From NCBI GenBank assembly GCA_963931255.1, contig OZ006972.1:1674001-1738000 (forward strand): 64,000 bases of DNA, written 5' to 3'. Positions 17,401 through 24,612 of the stretch are shown piece after piece (position 1 is the stretch's first letter; every line of letters begins with the position of its first letter). The stretch comes from CALUVN01 sp944323595 (GTDB taxonomy: Bacteria; Cyanobacteriota; Vampirovibrionia; Gastranaerophilales; Gastranaerophilaceae). The notes below the pieces were generated by a model, which searched no databases, had not been told where the DNA came from, and saw only the letters and a list, made by a program, of their open reading frames with translations. The translations under genes were made by a program, and so were the position numbers.

Positions 17401-19861
17401 CTTCAAGTTTTGCCAGTTCCTGCCGGTTCAAGTCGCCTTCATTATAAGCTTTTTCTGCGATATCACGAAGAGCGGGATTTTTTATCAGTCGCATTTTCTG
17501 CGTGAATTCTTCTCCGCTGACAAAGGCAACTCTATCTTCTACACCGCTCAAAAAATCGTCCTCTTCTTCAAGTAATCGTTCTGCTAAGGACTTATTTTTG
17601 TCAGCTTGTTCGCTGCCGTTGCGGCGAGCTTCCATTCTGGCTCTCAGAGCTTCAAATCCCGCATCAAAATTATCGGCTGGTGGTTCTTCTTCCGGTTTTT
17701 GTAAAACAGACCTGCTTTCATCTTCACTTTCTGCAGCACGTCGTCCTGCCTCCATTCTTGCTCTCAATGCCTCAAATCCTGCATCAAAATCATCGTCACT
17801 GCCGGCTTCATTTCTGTAAATGCCCTGTTCTGTATCTTCCTGTGCTCCTGATGCTGTTCTTCTATTCTGTACAGGCGATTGCGGCTGAGGCGCTGCTTGC
17901 ATTTGCGCTGCAGGAATATCCGTCGGAAATTCGCCTTTGAACAATTCTTTACTTGCTTTGATACCTGTTAAAGTTGAAACAAGTATACCGATGCCGTTCG
18001 CTTTTAAAGTTTGTTCTAGCCCCTGATCATAGTGAAGAGCACCAATCATAGCCAAATCACCTGCGGCTGACAGGGTAAAATCAGTACCTTTTTCAACAAC
18101 AATGGCAAGTGCTTTATTCCCGCCGTTTCTTACTATCTGTGATGCAAATTTCAGCCCCTGACGTCCTGCGGCGCCACCTATAATAAGTCCGCCTAAATCA
18201 AGCGCTAAATCTTTATACATTCTGTTCAATCGTTCCTGCGATTGTTCATCCTTTGAAAATTCATCGCTAAACCCGAGGATATGTCTTGATGCCATACCGC
18301 CAAGTGCAATTTTACCACCGGCACTCATCAGTACTACACCTGCAGGTGCTGCCGGTGTTAAAGTTAAAATACCGCCTACTGCCATTACTCCCATACCTGT
18401 CAGGGATGTAGTACCTGTTACGCTGTCAATTATTGTGAGCTGATCTTCTTTGAAAGCTTCTGCCATTGCTGTTGCATTTCGTTCGCCCAAAGCATTTTTG
18501 TAATCTGTCTGGTATTTTTCCAGATAGCTTTCATAGCTTTTGCCGCCGAGAAGACCGTTTAATCGTTTTTCCTGTTCTTGGACAGAAACTTTTAACAAAG
18601 TATTTAATGCCTTGTTTTTCTCATAATCTGTTTTATACAATTCGCCAAAATTTAGCGACATACTGCCATTGTCATCAAGTTTTACATCTATATCCAAATT
18701 CTGCTTTTTAATAATTGCGGATAAATCTTTTTGAGCATTTTGCGGTGCGGCTTTGTAATATTCCGTGAAAAATTCTGCGGCTTCCATTGCACGTGTTTCC
18801 GGAGACGGTTCTCCACCGCCTGTTGCGATGCCGTCAGGGCTCATATAAACTTTTGTAGCTGCTGAATAGTTTTCTTCCATTTCTCTGACTTTATTTTTGA
18901 GAATCTGTGTTTTATTATAAGCGCCTGTTGCAAGATTCATTTCTCCCTTACTTTGGGCAAGCTCTTCCATATAATTTTCTGAAAAATCTGTATCTCGTTC
19001 ATATTTGTATGTGGTTTCAAAATCCATCAATTCATCTGCAGGAACTGTCTCTTCAAGTGGTGTTAAATCCATGTTTATTACAGGTCCCATATCTTTTGGT
19101 CTTTCGGCTCCATTTTCAATTGCCGCTATAGCAATATTTTGGAGCATTTGGTTTTCCTGCTCATCTGTAAGTGCAATGATTTCCAGCTGGAATGCTTTTA
19201 AATCTTCTATATTTCTTATCTGGTTGATTCTTCTGTCAATTTCTTTTTGGAGAAGTTGTTTATAGTCTTCTCTTGCGATATTGCCTCTATTCTTGTCTAT
19301 AAAATCGAGTCCGGACTCTTTGTCTTCTCTTTCAAGTCGTTCAAGAAGCATATCAGAGATTCTGCCTTTATTTTCTTTTATATAATCTTTTTTGGTTAAT
19401 GTCCCGCTTTTGGCTCGCTGCAGGTAAAGTGTACTGCTTTTTTCATAGTTGATTACATCTTTTACATTATTACTTGATAACTCTGTGTTAAAAAAGTTTT
19501 TAAGATTATCATATCCCTGAGTTATAGTTCCGTTATGAATGTTATTAAGTAAATCTTCAGCATTAAGTGCATTTTCTGCAATCATATCAATAGAAAAGTC
19601 CTGAGCCTGTTCTTCTGTAAAATCTGTTTTTGCTGTTATAGACTGTGTAGAACTTTGTTCAGGTATTTGGCGTTCAAGAGTTATACCTTTGTCGCTTTTT
19701 ACAATCTCAGTTCTGGCAAACGCAGAAACTTTTTGGGCTTCTGCTTCTGTGATTATCCCTTTTTCTACCATTATCGAAATGATTTTTTCTTCCGGTAGAG
19801 TCCTCAACTGCGGATTTGCAAGAATATATGAATTTATTTTGTCATCAATTGTATTTGCCAT
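11477..19861 (-). CDS. Giant multidomain protein with zincin protease motif (about 2794 residues)
   Basis: Start MANTIDDKINSY at 19861; an alternative ATG lies nine bases upstream. Residues 1-~700 form a module shared with the giant at 40682: an opening helical domain (ILANPQL..., EKIISIMVEKG), a hydrophobic segment at ~485-525 (GVMAVGGILTLTPAAPAG) and AAGDLAMIGAL. A linker at ~687-755 repeats FDAGFEALRARMEA twice. A zincin motif HEMMH sits at 1081-1085, with a possible third ligand Glu1153 (NEFLAVAAEG). Residues ~1530-1740 hold ~40-residue helical repeats. The C-terminal ~165 residues hold HAGCCTAVG and YAGPYRHKFN. There is no signal peptide. It is probably a delivered or surface effector with protease activity (inference). 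Confidence 0.85.
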   Translation of the reverse strand: MANTIDDKINSYILANPQLRTLPEEKIISIMVEKGIITEAEAQKVSAFARTEIVKSDKGITLERQIPEQSSTQSITAKTDFTEEQAQDFSIDMIAENALNAEDLLNNIHNGTITQGYDNLKNFFNTELSSNNVKDVINYEKSSTLYLQRAKSGTLTKKDYIKENKGRISDMLLERLEREDKESGLDFIDKNRGNIAREDYKQLLQKEIDRRINQIRNIEDLKAFQLEIIALTDEQENQMLQNIAIAAIENGAERPKDMGPVINMDLTPLEETVPADELMDFETTYKYERDTDFSENYMEELAQSKGEMNLATGAYNKTQILKNKVREMEENYSAATKVYMSPDGIATGGGEPSPETRAMEAAEFFTEYYKAAPQNAQKDLSAIIKKQNLDIDVKLDDNGSMSLNFGELYKTDYEKNKALNTLLKVSVQEQEKRLNGLLGGKSYESYLEKYQTDYKNALGERNATAMAEAFKEDQLTIIDSVTGTTSLTGMGVMAVGGILTLTPAAPAGVVLMSAGGKIALGGMASRHILGFSDEFSKDEQSQERLNRMYKDLALDLGGLIIGGAAGRQGLKFASQIVRNGGNKALAIVVEKGTDFTLSAAGDLAMIGALHYDQGLEQTLKANGIGILVSTLTGIKASKELFKGEFPTDIPAAQMQAAPQPQSPVQNRRTASGAQEDTEQGIYRNEAGSDDDFDAGFEALRARMEAGRRAAESEDESRSVLQKPEEEPPADNFDAGFEALRARMEARRNGSEQADKNKSLAERLLEEEDDFLSGVEDRVAFVSGEEFTQKMRLIKNPALRDIAEKAYNEGDLNRQELAKLEELQFNLENINDAKINKYIKDELERAKELDDPYLTGEDRLEILSKLNRVADAYHTLRGDYTRYVTERPLTGDLKDPTPVEYLNFLRENDPETAQKFEEFIAEAQTGKQDTRATKAQQNLVQDFIQAQKTEALKELAGSAQKNDIADYMYKEMYIKNLDLPQAVKDKCTEISEKYNSKIFLSAKSEDAAAEIKLIEQEYKDWEDATGGNASYPRVLDMSTINKIYIDDNSAYGSRAGGETQQMGATIRLNGGTEASIHHVLRHEMMHLNDRMPLSQKAREEMNRLFAEIAPKKNVRLGSLQLNRLDYENCKYKEEFLKAGIHPAHISYAYNSRNEFLAVAAEGDMSKYSPEFKEVLKKLGMPEEIFKLPVRNPHIIQNSQIAGQVRADLPDKDFETVADYAKDEIEMREIFNALKERGTNPFETRLRTDDGESLYTRAPEDDELSPRANNDANLTSSLKGLSPDEFNTKLLDMDENTFKDELINFVVTLRRKGNETVTDEEIIEFRNSEELNEFYKLYSKVPEVFAILMKKDINGEYVYSNMEKADFMLCRFDDFENANPKELLEEVQLAEKFYNYFDAPEKYPVETLGLGERQNALLKKLESEITDPIDVYDMNRIIDTIVTLRKDRDFDYYEKLNSSQIYQSDILTTVKRLKTDEQRDMFDKILTQTKSWKSDYITAVEMATTHNIPHLKEYISKILAQENPKLLESELTSLYNMRYSDAFKERSYLLKDERLNMDNIKSLCYMELNKYENNVINRKLLEDKTLTGDQIVRLAHATDKYFDAYNKLKNTNLSKEDAIYVATNTYRIDEIIEDNDYLLNMNLTKDDWIYVAQRVYTSNLSALKARTELQDPSLNLTIEERIDLAQHFSTPFADGQYTAMLERGLLQDKSLTGLQIRLLATLPDTEYALAKERDILHNVNENDFTFWNLDVLVKMDDETYNNYLDIQNNPTENMKKRGLTFDEMVKLSNFTKEELEGIDEYLYFENRGSNQFSIIDLKSLNQEIKQLLPAETRVRFKASFLELANNKTLADQNQKTLDLAEIYHLMNEDGSINTEWLNLVTHEGRNTSGATRLSAMEANGLYALTQSCYGAIEDQYKYSPEQIAEQRELLERLIYIPERGAEQIDGSNLPRIMAQLGSVENFEKHKDFIYNADRAAHNIPQWNGNDIFNHIMYMPDEWLPKAKTLMYVPERGEKQFNSDDIRRLTMLDDEKSDIVQKYIKNPELNAGHITTIAAQSENVRQNLDEILDYTKQKYSPESLIEAAKLDDECFNNFKTIAESAIIKNDETILECASLKGEKFKQLTELMQIEKAYNQTNYFKEIASLDSEQFAIAKQLLENGHHGGLALTVAKCKDTKILEKYDKAIEEAKKKRNQLKSGVADLTDRDIDNFFNKNMASILMTIDMVGLPAFTHSYTSKLTGVESFVQSVHILKQNLSAEDFADLEARINDKSLEPQEKIAKLRTLGVILNTYTNPQEFISLIKPNTPSKDEIQKAKAIWANPKAKFDDKLNEFCETFGLDKDNKKVVEFFNKRAQTNAKGYKILNGVKESELAKLLEIEVVRKRNEHEWNTAIDKKVYEEIGVTYTPELSRRLNLADNKYLSTFFHANQGFKENFGEMVDHIVENPDKSIREIFDELPQNIETQRQFEKYGIDYDKWVSANKDSYLVVEVEASAQKSRQAAIANLEADLNDPDFKAIPKEETDKIFKALEEIGVTTKTKKEPRYDEDGFIRGYDDITRLYVNDKPITFNKLEKALSAIKQVINENDFWTKTNSDPAIDQARTTIYNHIMKLRDAEVDAASNLKDDELATLEVHKTDMNNISHSLFLGNHAGCCTAVGSSIGNDYAAPRYIMDKCISAIEVMDGKEFVGNTMCYFAEVDGKLALVLDNIEMSAKYQNNDKIRDVFMDYAKQLCEEVGKPDLPIYAGPYRHKFNMSPYPMDSHDLKIIGSTDGEDTYIDFAGRYVIDGEKVSRTNLYKIR

Positions 19862-19989
19862 TTTTACCATCTTCTTTTACACATAAATATTCTTATCTTA
19901 TATATCGGTTTGAATTGACTGATACTTTAATATTTTTATGGTTTTGTTAATAAATGTAAAATTTGTCGGTCTATGTAATAAATTATAAA

Positions 19990-20492
19990 TATTGCACCTC
20001 ACCCCTGCCCTCTCCTAAGTATAGGAGAGGGAGCGCAGTGTATCACCAAAAGTCAATCTATAGAAAATTTAAGAATACAGTTAAGCACCTACGGTCTCAA
20101 ACAAAAGCCGACCTGTCGAAAATTTTATAAGGTTTTTGAATATTTTTAAAAGGCGATTACTTGAAAGTTTGGGAGTAATGTTGATGCAAACGACAGACTT
20201 AACCTATAGAAAATTTAAGAATACAGTTAAGCACCTACGGTCTCAAACAAAAGCCGACCTGTCGAAAATTTTATAAGGTTTTGAATATCATTAAAAGGCG
20301 ATTTTTCAGTTTGTGGAAATAATATTGATGCAAACGACAGACTTAACCTGTAGAAAATTTAAGAATACAGTTAAGCTCCTACGGTCTCATACAAAAGCCG
20401 ATTTGTCCAAAATTTTATAAGGTTTGGAATATCATTAAAAGGCGACTATTTGAATGTTGAAGAGTCTTATTGATGCAAACGCTTCGTTTGCA
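19990..20492 (+). repeat. Direct-repeat array, three units of ~145 bp
   Basis: Three near-identical units repeat with periods of 146 and 144 bp (TAGAAAATTTAAG at 20061, 20207 and 20351). Each contains CACCTACGGTCTCA or a close variant, AAAAGCCGA, AAAAGGCGA and TGATGCAAACG. The array opens with a palindrome, CCCTCTCC...GGAGAGGG (about 20010-20032), and ends with the palindrome GCAAACGCTTCGTTTGC (~20476-20492). Related units occur at ~24430-24612 and, inverted, at 60992-61519. There is no coding content. With the following 275 bases it fills the gap between the giant gene and the next gene. Confidence 0.85.
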
Positions 20493-20519
20493 AATAAAAA
20501 ACGACCAGCTGTAGGTCGT
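20493..20519 (-). terminator. Terminator for the minus-strand MGMAASQ gene
   Basis: On the minus strand, ACGACCTACAGCTGGTCGT followed by TTTTTTATTT forms a strong intrinsic terminator about 250 bases after the stop of the gene at 20768-21796. A similar ACGAC...GTCGT terminator follows the paralogue at 59681-60697. The bases between 20520 and 20767 hold only AT-rich sequence and a small GCAAGC/GCTTGC hairpin. Confidence 0.7.
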
Positions 20520-20767
20520 AAAGGGAAAAAAAGGAAAACTATTTTTAATATGTTAAAGGGGGTTCAAAAGCGATTGTTACAATAGATAAAAGATATATAT
20601 ACTTAGTGAGGATATCATATGAAAAAGTGTCCCAACCGCTTTTGAAGAACTTTTTATTTTTTACGTTTATTTATACGTTTATTTTACGTTCGTTTTTATT
20701 AATCTCCGTAGTTGTCCGGTTTTGTATTCCGCAAGCTTGGCATAATATCGCTTGCAGGGGCTGCTCA

Positions 20768-21796
20768 TTAACCGAATGTCTTGAATGTAGATTCTGTGTT
20801 CTTTTCAATAACTTTAGATACTGCATCCATTTCTGTTTGAATTGCTGCTTGTTCTGTATCTAATTGTTTCAATCTCAATTCAAGGTTCTTATCTTCAGCC
20901 TGGATAATTTCAATCTTAGCGTTGATTTCTTGTATTGATTGATCGTATAAGTATTTGTCGTATTCGTATTGGTTCATTGCATCGTCGTACTTGTCTTGAT
21001 CTGTTACTGTTGTTGCATCAAGTGTATATGTAACAGGATCATCACCGTTCGGATTAAGGGTAATTGCAATGTATCTGCCTGTTGTATCTTGTTCCATTCT
21101 GGCTTCTACACCTTTAATTTCTTCGGTAATTTTGGCAGTACCGATGGTGTATGCCGGAATTGTTGATTGTGATGAACCTGACTCTGAATAGATTGCATTT
21201 TCTACTACTGATTGTTTGTAGAATACAGGTGTCCATTGTCCTGTTGATGTATTCTTTTGATATCTTACATAGTACGGTTCATCTTGTCCGTTGTTATATT
21301 TTTCATTAATTTTATCTATGTATAATTTTTCTTCTTCCATCAAAGCGTCACGTTGTTCTTGAGTAAGAGTAGACAGATATGGATCGTTATCAATGTCGTA
21401 ACCGGTTAAATCGCCAGCAACTCTTAATACATCGCTTCCAACTGTATAATTGCCTGAATCATCATCGTGGAAGATAACTGTAGGGGTGCCGGAAACTGCT
21501 GCATAGTCATCAGTATAAGTTCTGTTATAGCTGATTAAGTAATTACCATTTGCCTGCGCAATCAATGATGTAATTGAATTGGTCAATGCACCGTCGCTGA
21601 ATGAATAAATTGTCTTTGTATAATCAGATGTTGACGGAGGTGTTGGCACTGTCATCCCGAGCAGTTGATTATAGTAGTTCGCAGATTGGTTTGACAAAGT
21701 TGTTCTTTGTTGGTTAATCTGTTGTCCTTCATATTCAGTGTTTGTTTTCCTTGCGGTAAGACCTAAAAATCTTGCCTGTGATGCTGCCATTCCCAT
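20768..21796 (-). CDS. MGMAASQ-family coiled-coil protein, copy 1
   Basis: 342 residues with no signal peptide. The first ~50 residues (MGMAASQARFLGLTARKTN, then QQINQQRTTLSNQSANYYNQ) and the last ~75 (YDDAMNQYEYDKYLYDQ to STFKTFG) are almost identical to copy 2 at 59681. The central ~200 differ strongly. The ends are helical and likely coiled-coil. Conserved helical ends with a variable middle resemble the design of flagellins and other self-assembling filaments, but no sequence homology to them is claimed. This protein type recurs in genomes I associate with Gastranaerophilales. Function unknown; secretion or assembly is inference. Confidence 0.8.
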   Translation of the reverse strand: MGMAASQARFLGLTARKTNTEYEGQQINQQRTTLSNQSANYYNQLLGMTVPTPPSTSDYTKTIYSFSDGALTNSITSLIAQANGNYLISYNRTYTDDYAAVSGTPTVIFHDDDSGNYTVGSDVLRVAGDLTGYDIDNDPYLSTLTQEQRDALMEEEKLYIDKINEKYNNGQDEPYYVRYQKNTSTGQWTPVFYKQSVVENAIYSESGSSQSTIPAYTIGTAKITEEIKGVEARMEQDTTGRYIAITLNPNGDDPVTYTLDATTVTDQDKYDDAMNQYEYDKYLYDQSIQEINAKIEIIQAEDKNLELRLKQLDTEQAAIQTEMDAVSKVIEKNTESTFKTFG

Positions 21797-21980
21797 AGCA
21801 TGTTTCCTTTCGATTTCGTTCCCTTGTACTTCCTTTATCGGCTTTTTTAATGTTTTTCTTTAATTTTTCTATCTTTTTTCGTTACATTTCGTAATAATTT
21901 CATATAAATGATGTAGATTTATTACCCCCGAAACTCTCTTTTTTATTGACAATAAGGGATAAAATTTATAGAATGAAATT

Positions 21981-22487
21981 ATGACGATAGCATACTTAAG
22001 TTTAGGTTCAAATAAGGGTGACCGTATCGGTTATATTCAACAGGCAACCAGTTTACTTTCTGCAATTGACGCGGTAAGTATTGTAAGAACGTCTGCTTTT
22101 TATGAGACCGAACCGTGGAATATGAGTTCGGAAAAATGGTTTGTAAACGCTATTGTGGAAATAAAGACAAAATTGTCAGCCCGTGAATTATTGACTGAAT
22201 GTCAGCGTATTGAGCGGCAGCTCGGGCGTGTTCATAATGAATCGGGAGTATATGCTGATAGAACTATTGATATTGATATATTATTTTTCGGTAAAGAAAT
22301 TATTAATGAACCTGATTTGATAGTTCCGCATAAATTCGTGCATTTGAGAGCTTTCACTCTGGTTCCGATGCTGGAATTATCGCCTGATTTTGAACATCCT
22401 GTTTTGCATAAGACGATATCAGAGCTGCATAATGATTTAGAAAATCCTGAGATGGTATTTTTATATGGTACAAGAGTCGAGATGTAG
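21981..22487 (+). CDS. folK: 2-amino-4-hydroxy-6-hydroxymethyldihydropteridine diphosphokinase
   Basis: Transfers pyrophosphate from ATP to 6-hydroxymethyl-7,8-dihydropterin in folate synthesis. Family motifs are present: LSLGSNKGDR (residues 6-15), RTSAFYETEPW (~36-46) and RTIDIDILFFG (~93-103), which holds the paired Asp residues that bind magnesium. It has 168 residues, the usual length. The last 23 bases overlap the start of the flavoprotein gene, so the two are translationally coupled. Confidence 0.94.
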   Translation: MTIAYLSLGSNKGDRIGYIQQATSLLSAIDAVSIVRTSAFYETEPWNMSSEKWFVNAIVEIKTKLSARELLTECQRIERQLGRVHNESGVYADRTIDIDILFFGKEIINEPDLIVPHKFVHLRAFTLVPMLELSPDFEHPVLHKTISELHNDLENPEMVFLYGTRVEM

Positions 22488-23598
22488 GATTGCGATTATT
22501 GGCGGAGGACCGGCAGGATGTGCTTGCGCTTATTTTCTGCAGAAATTTTGTGATGTCACGTTATTTGATTATGGAAAATTTTTAAGAACGTTGCTTCCAA
22601 CAGGCGGTGGCAGATGTAATCTTGCGCATGCTGAATTTGATTTCAGGGAGCTTGCAAAAAATTATCCGCGCGGCGAAAAGTTTTTATATTCTGTTTTTTC
22701 ACGATTTGCAACTGCAGAAACTATGGATTTCTTTGCAGGTATTGGTGTTGAAACTTATATACAGGATGACATGCGGATTTTCCCTGATTCTGACAGTTCT
22801 GCGGATGTGCGTGAACATATTTTGCGGGCTTTAAACAGTGTAACTTTTGCAAAAGAACGGGTTTTAGATGTTAAAGCCCAAAATAGTGCGTTTTATTTAA
22901 GGTCTGATAAAGCGGAATATTTATTTGATAAAGTGATTATAGCAACGGGCGGGCATTCTTCTTATGATATAGCAAAGTCTTTCGGGCATACGATTGTGGA
23001 GCCGAAAAAATCTCTTGTCGGGCTTACTACTCAGGAAGATTTCAGTGAGCTTGCAGGGGTGAGTGTAGATTACGGCGGTGAAAATATTTTATTTACGCAC
23101 AAGGGACTTTCAGGACCTTATATATACAGGATTTCATCATTAAGGGCTCGTGACAAATTCCCTTATAAATTAAGTTTTGATTTTGCCGGAGATATTGATT
23201 TACAGAGTTTGCTTAACGACAATGCGCATAAATCAATAAAAAATCTGGTATCAGAACTTGTGCCTAAATCTTTTGGAGAATTTATTTTAAAAAAGGCAGG
23301 AATAGCTATTGATGAAAAATGCCACAAAATTGACGGTAAAACCAGAGATAAAATTCTTGAACTGCTTCAAAATTTTGCTGTGACTATTACCGGTACGGAT
23401 AACGCAGGTGAAGTTGTTACTTGCGGCGGGGTTGCGCTTGATGAAGTCAATTCAAAAACAATGGAATCAAAGCTTGTTGACGGGTTGTATTTTATCGGTG
23501 AAGTTCTTGATATCGATGGTTTTTGCGGTGGGTTTAATCTTCAAAACTGCTGGTCTACTGCGTTTGTTGCTGCCTGCGGGGTTAAGTCAGTATTTTAG
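22465..23598 (+). CDS. NAD(P)/FAD-dependent oxidoreductase, HI0933/BaiN family
   Basis: 377 residues. The N-terminal Rossmann motif GGGPAGCACAYF binds FAD, followed by the family signature TGGGRCNLAH (usual SGGGRCN.TN). The C-terminal block reads VTCGGVALDEVNSKTMESK, then GLYFIGEVLDIDG and GGFNLQNCW, as in HI0933-like flavoproteins. Members include enzymes annotated as BaiN; the substrate cannot be predicted here. The gene overlaps folK by 23 bases. Its stop codon at 23596-23598 is immediately followed by a REP element that shares its final G. Confidence 0.9.
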   Translation: MVQESRCRIAIIGGGPAGCACAYFLQKFCDVTLFDYGKFLRTLLPTGGGRCNLAHAEFDFRELAKNYPRGEKFLYSVFSRFATAETMDFFAGIGVETYIQDDMRIFPDSDSSADVREHILRALNSVTFAKERVLDVKAQNSAFYLRSDKAEYLFDKVIIATGGHSSYDIAKSFGHTIVEPKKSLVGLTTQEDFSELAGVSVDYGGENILFTHKGLSGPYIYRISSLRARDKFPYKLSFDFAGDIDLQSLLNDNAHKSIKNLVSELVPKSFGEFILKKAGIAIDEKCHKIDGKTRDKILELLQNFAVTITGTDNAGEVVTCGGVALDEVNSKTMESKLVDGLYFIGEVLDIDGFCGGFNLQNCWSTAFVAACGVKSVF

Positions 23599-23651
23599 TC
23601 AGATTAGTAAATCCGACCTACATAAATAGCTGCGCGAAGCGCTAATGAAAG
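23598..23651 (+). repeat. REP element, single copy at the flavoprotein stop codon
   Basis: Copy of the local REP: a stem TCAGATT-AGTA-AATCCGA, spacer CCTACATAAATA, then GCGC-GAA-GCGC and TAATGAAAG. It begins at the last base of the flavoprotein stop codon. It matches the array at 24219 and probably serves as an mRNA 3' end. Confidence 0.85.
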
Positions 23652-23689
23652 CTTAACAGTTAGATTGATATTAATAACAGAGATAAAGA

Positions 23690-24193
23690 TTATTCAAAAT
23701 CCAAAGCTTTAATATTTTCAATATCTTTGCAACTGCCCCAATTATGGTCATACAGCCCTTTCGTTACAAATTTATGAAAAGATGAATATTGCCAGTCTTT
23801 TACGTTTTTTACAAGTCCGTGTTTAATAGGATTGTAGTGAATATAATCCAGATGGGTCTTTAAATCATCTTCATCTCGTATAGTATGTTCCCAATATCTG
23901 TTTTGCCATACATTATCGTAGGTCGGATTTACTAATCCGACATTTTTTGTAAATGAATATTTAAAAGATTTGATAATTTTAGGATAATTATATATTTTTT
24001 CAGGTTTAATAATGACGTGAATATGTTCAGGTAGCACAGAATATGCAATCAGTCTAAATTTGTAAAACTTTAAGACACCAAATAACGATTTAGATAATAA
24101 ATCTATGTTTTGAATTAATAATGGCATCCTTTTATTTGTAACAATAGTGATAAAAATTAAACTGTTTTCCAAATATAAACGTCTGTAATTCAT
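23690..24193 (-). mobile_element. REP-associated tyrosine transposase (RAYT, Y1/IS200-like)
   Basis: 167 residues of the TnpA_REP branch of HUH single-strand transposases. The metal motif HIH is at residues 57-59 (LPEHIHVIIKP), and the catalytic Tyr is probably Tyr117 in LDYIHYNPIKHGL, a typical RAYT block. It is flanked by REP copies on both sides (23598 and 24219-24440), the usual genomic layout for a RAYT and the repeats it mobilises. Residues 84-91 (NVGLVNPT) are encoded by a segment of 24 bp identical to the REP left stem and spacer. It appears intact and lacks IS-type terminal repeats of its own. Confidence 0.9.
23918..23941 (-). repeat. REP stem embedded in the transposase coding region
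   Basis: On the minus strand these 24 bases equal the REP segment at 24219-24242 exactly, including the whole inverted repeat GTCGGATT...AATCCGAC and the CTAC that follows. They lie in frame inside the transposase gene. Confidence 0.85.
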
Positions 24194-24218
24194 AAAACTA
24201 TTATATTATAAAGTTATT

Positions 24219-24440
24219 GTCGGATTAGTAAATCCGACCTACATAAATAGCTGCGCGAAGCGCTAATGAAAGTCGGTAAGTCAGATTAGTAAATTCAATC
24301 TACATAAATAGCTGCGCGAAGCGCTAATGAAAGTCGGTAAGTCAGATTAGTAAATCCAATCTACATAAACAGCTGCGCGAAGCGCTAATGAAAGTCAGAT
24401 TTGTAAGTCTGACCTACATAAACTGCTTCAATATTGAAGA
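24219..24440 (+). repeat. REP array, four copies
   Basis: Copies begin at 24219, 24280, 24341 and 24394 (spacing 61, 61 and 53 bp). Each has stem GTCGGATT/AATCCGAC or a close variant, CTACATAAATAGCTG, hairpin GCGC-GAA-GCGC, then TAATGAAAGTCGGTAAGTC; the last copy is partial. The second and third have mutated left stems (AATTCAATC, AATCCAATC). Together with the repeat at ~24430 they fill the 409 bases between the transposase and the next gene. Spacing and the lack of unique spacers exclude a CRISPR. Confidence 0.88.
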
Positions 24441-24612
24441 GTAGTGTTGATGCAAACATCTGAGTGCCCTCACAGATGTCAATCTGACGGGGAGAGGGAA
24501 CTTTATTTCAGCAAAAGCCGGCTTTTTAAAGATATTTAAAAATTCTTGAACATCTTTAAAAGGCGATATTTCCAATATTGAGGAGTCGTACTGATGCAAA
24601 CGTTACGTTTGC
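24430..24612 (+). repeat. Palindrome-bounded dispersed repeat, one unit
   Basis: One unit of the family seen at 19990 and 60992. It opens near ATATTGAAGAGTAGTGTTGA and TGCAAAC, runs through GTCAATCTGACGGGGAGAGG, AAAAGCCGGC and AAAAGGCGAT, and closes with GAGGAGTCGTACTGATGCAA and the palindrome GCAAACGTTACGTTTGC (~24596-24612). That closing palindrome overlaps the 3' end of the minus-strand gene and supplies its stop codon. Confidence 0.8.

Noticed and set aside
19990..20492. Tandem repeats resembling a CRISPR array
   Set aside because: Units are ~145 bp and similar along their whole length, without short conserved repeats separated by unique spacers, and no cas genes are present.
20606..20863. 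Plus-strand reading frame in the gap before MGMAASQ copy 1
   Set aside because: Overlaps the 3' end of the minus-strand gene, has Phe/Cys-rich random composition and no ribosome-binding site.
24219..24440. 61-bp repeats as a CRISPR array
   Set aside because: The whole unit repeats, hairpins match REP elements, and the partner gene is a RAYT transposase.
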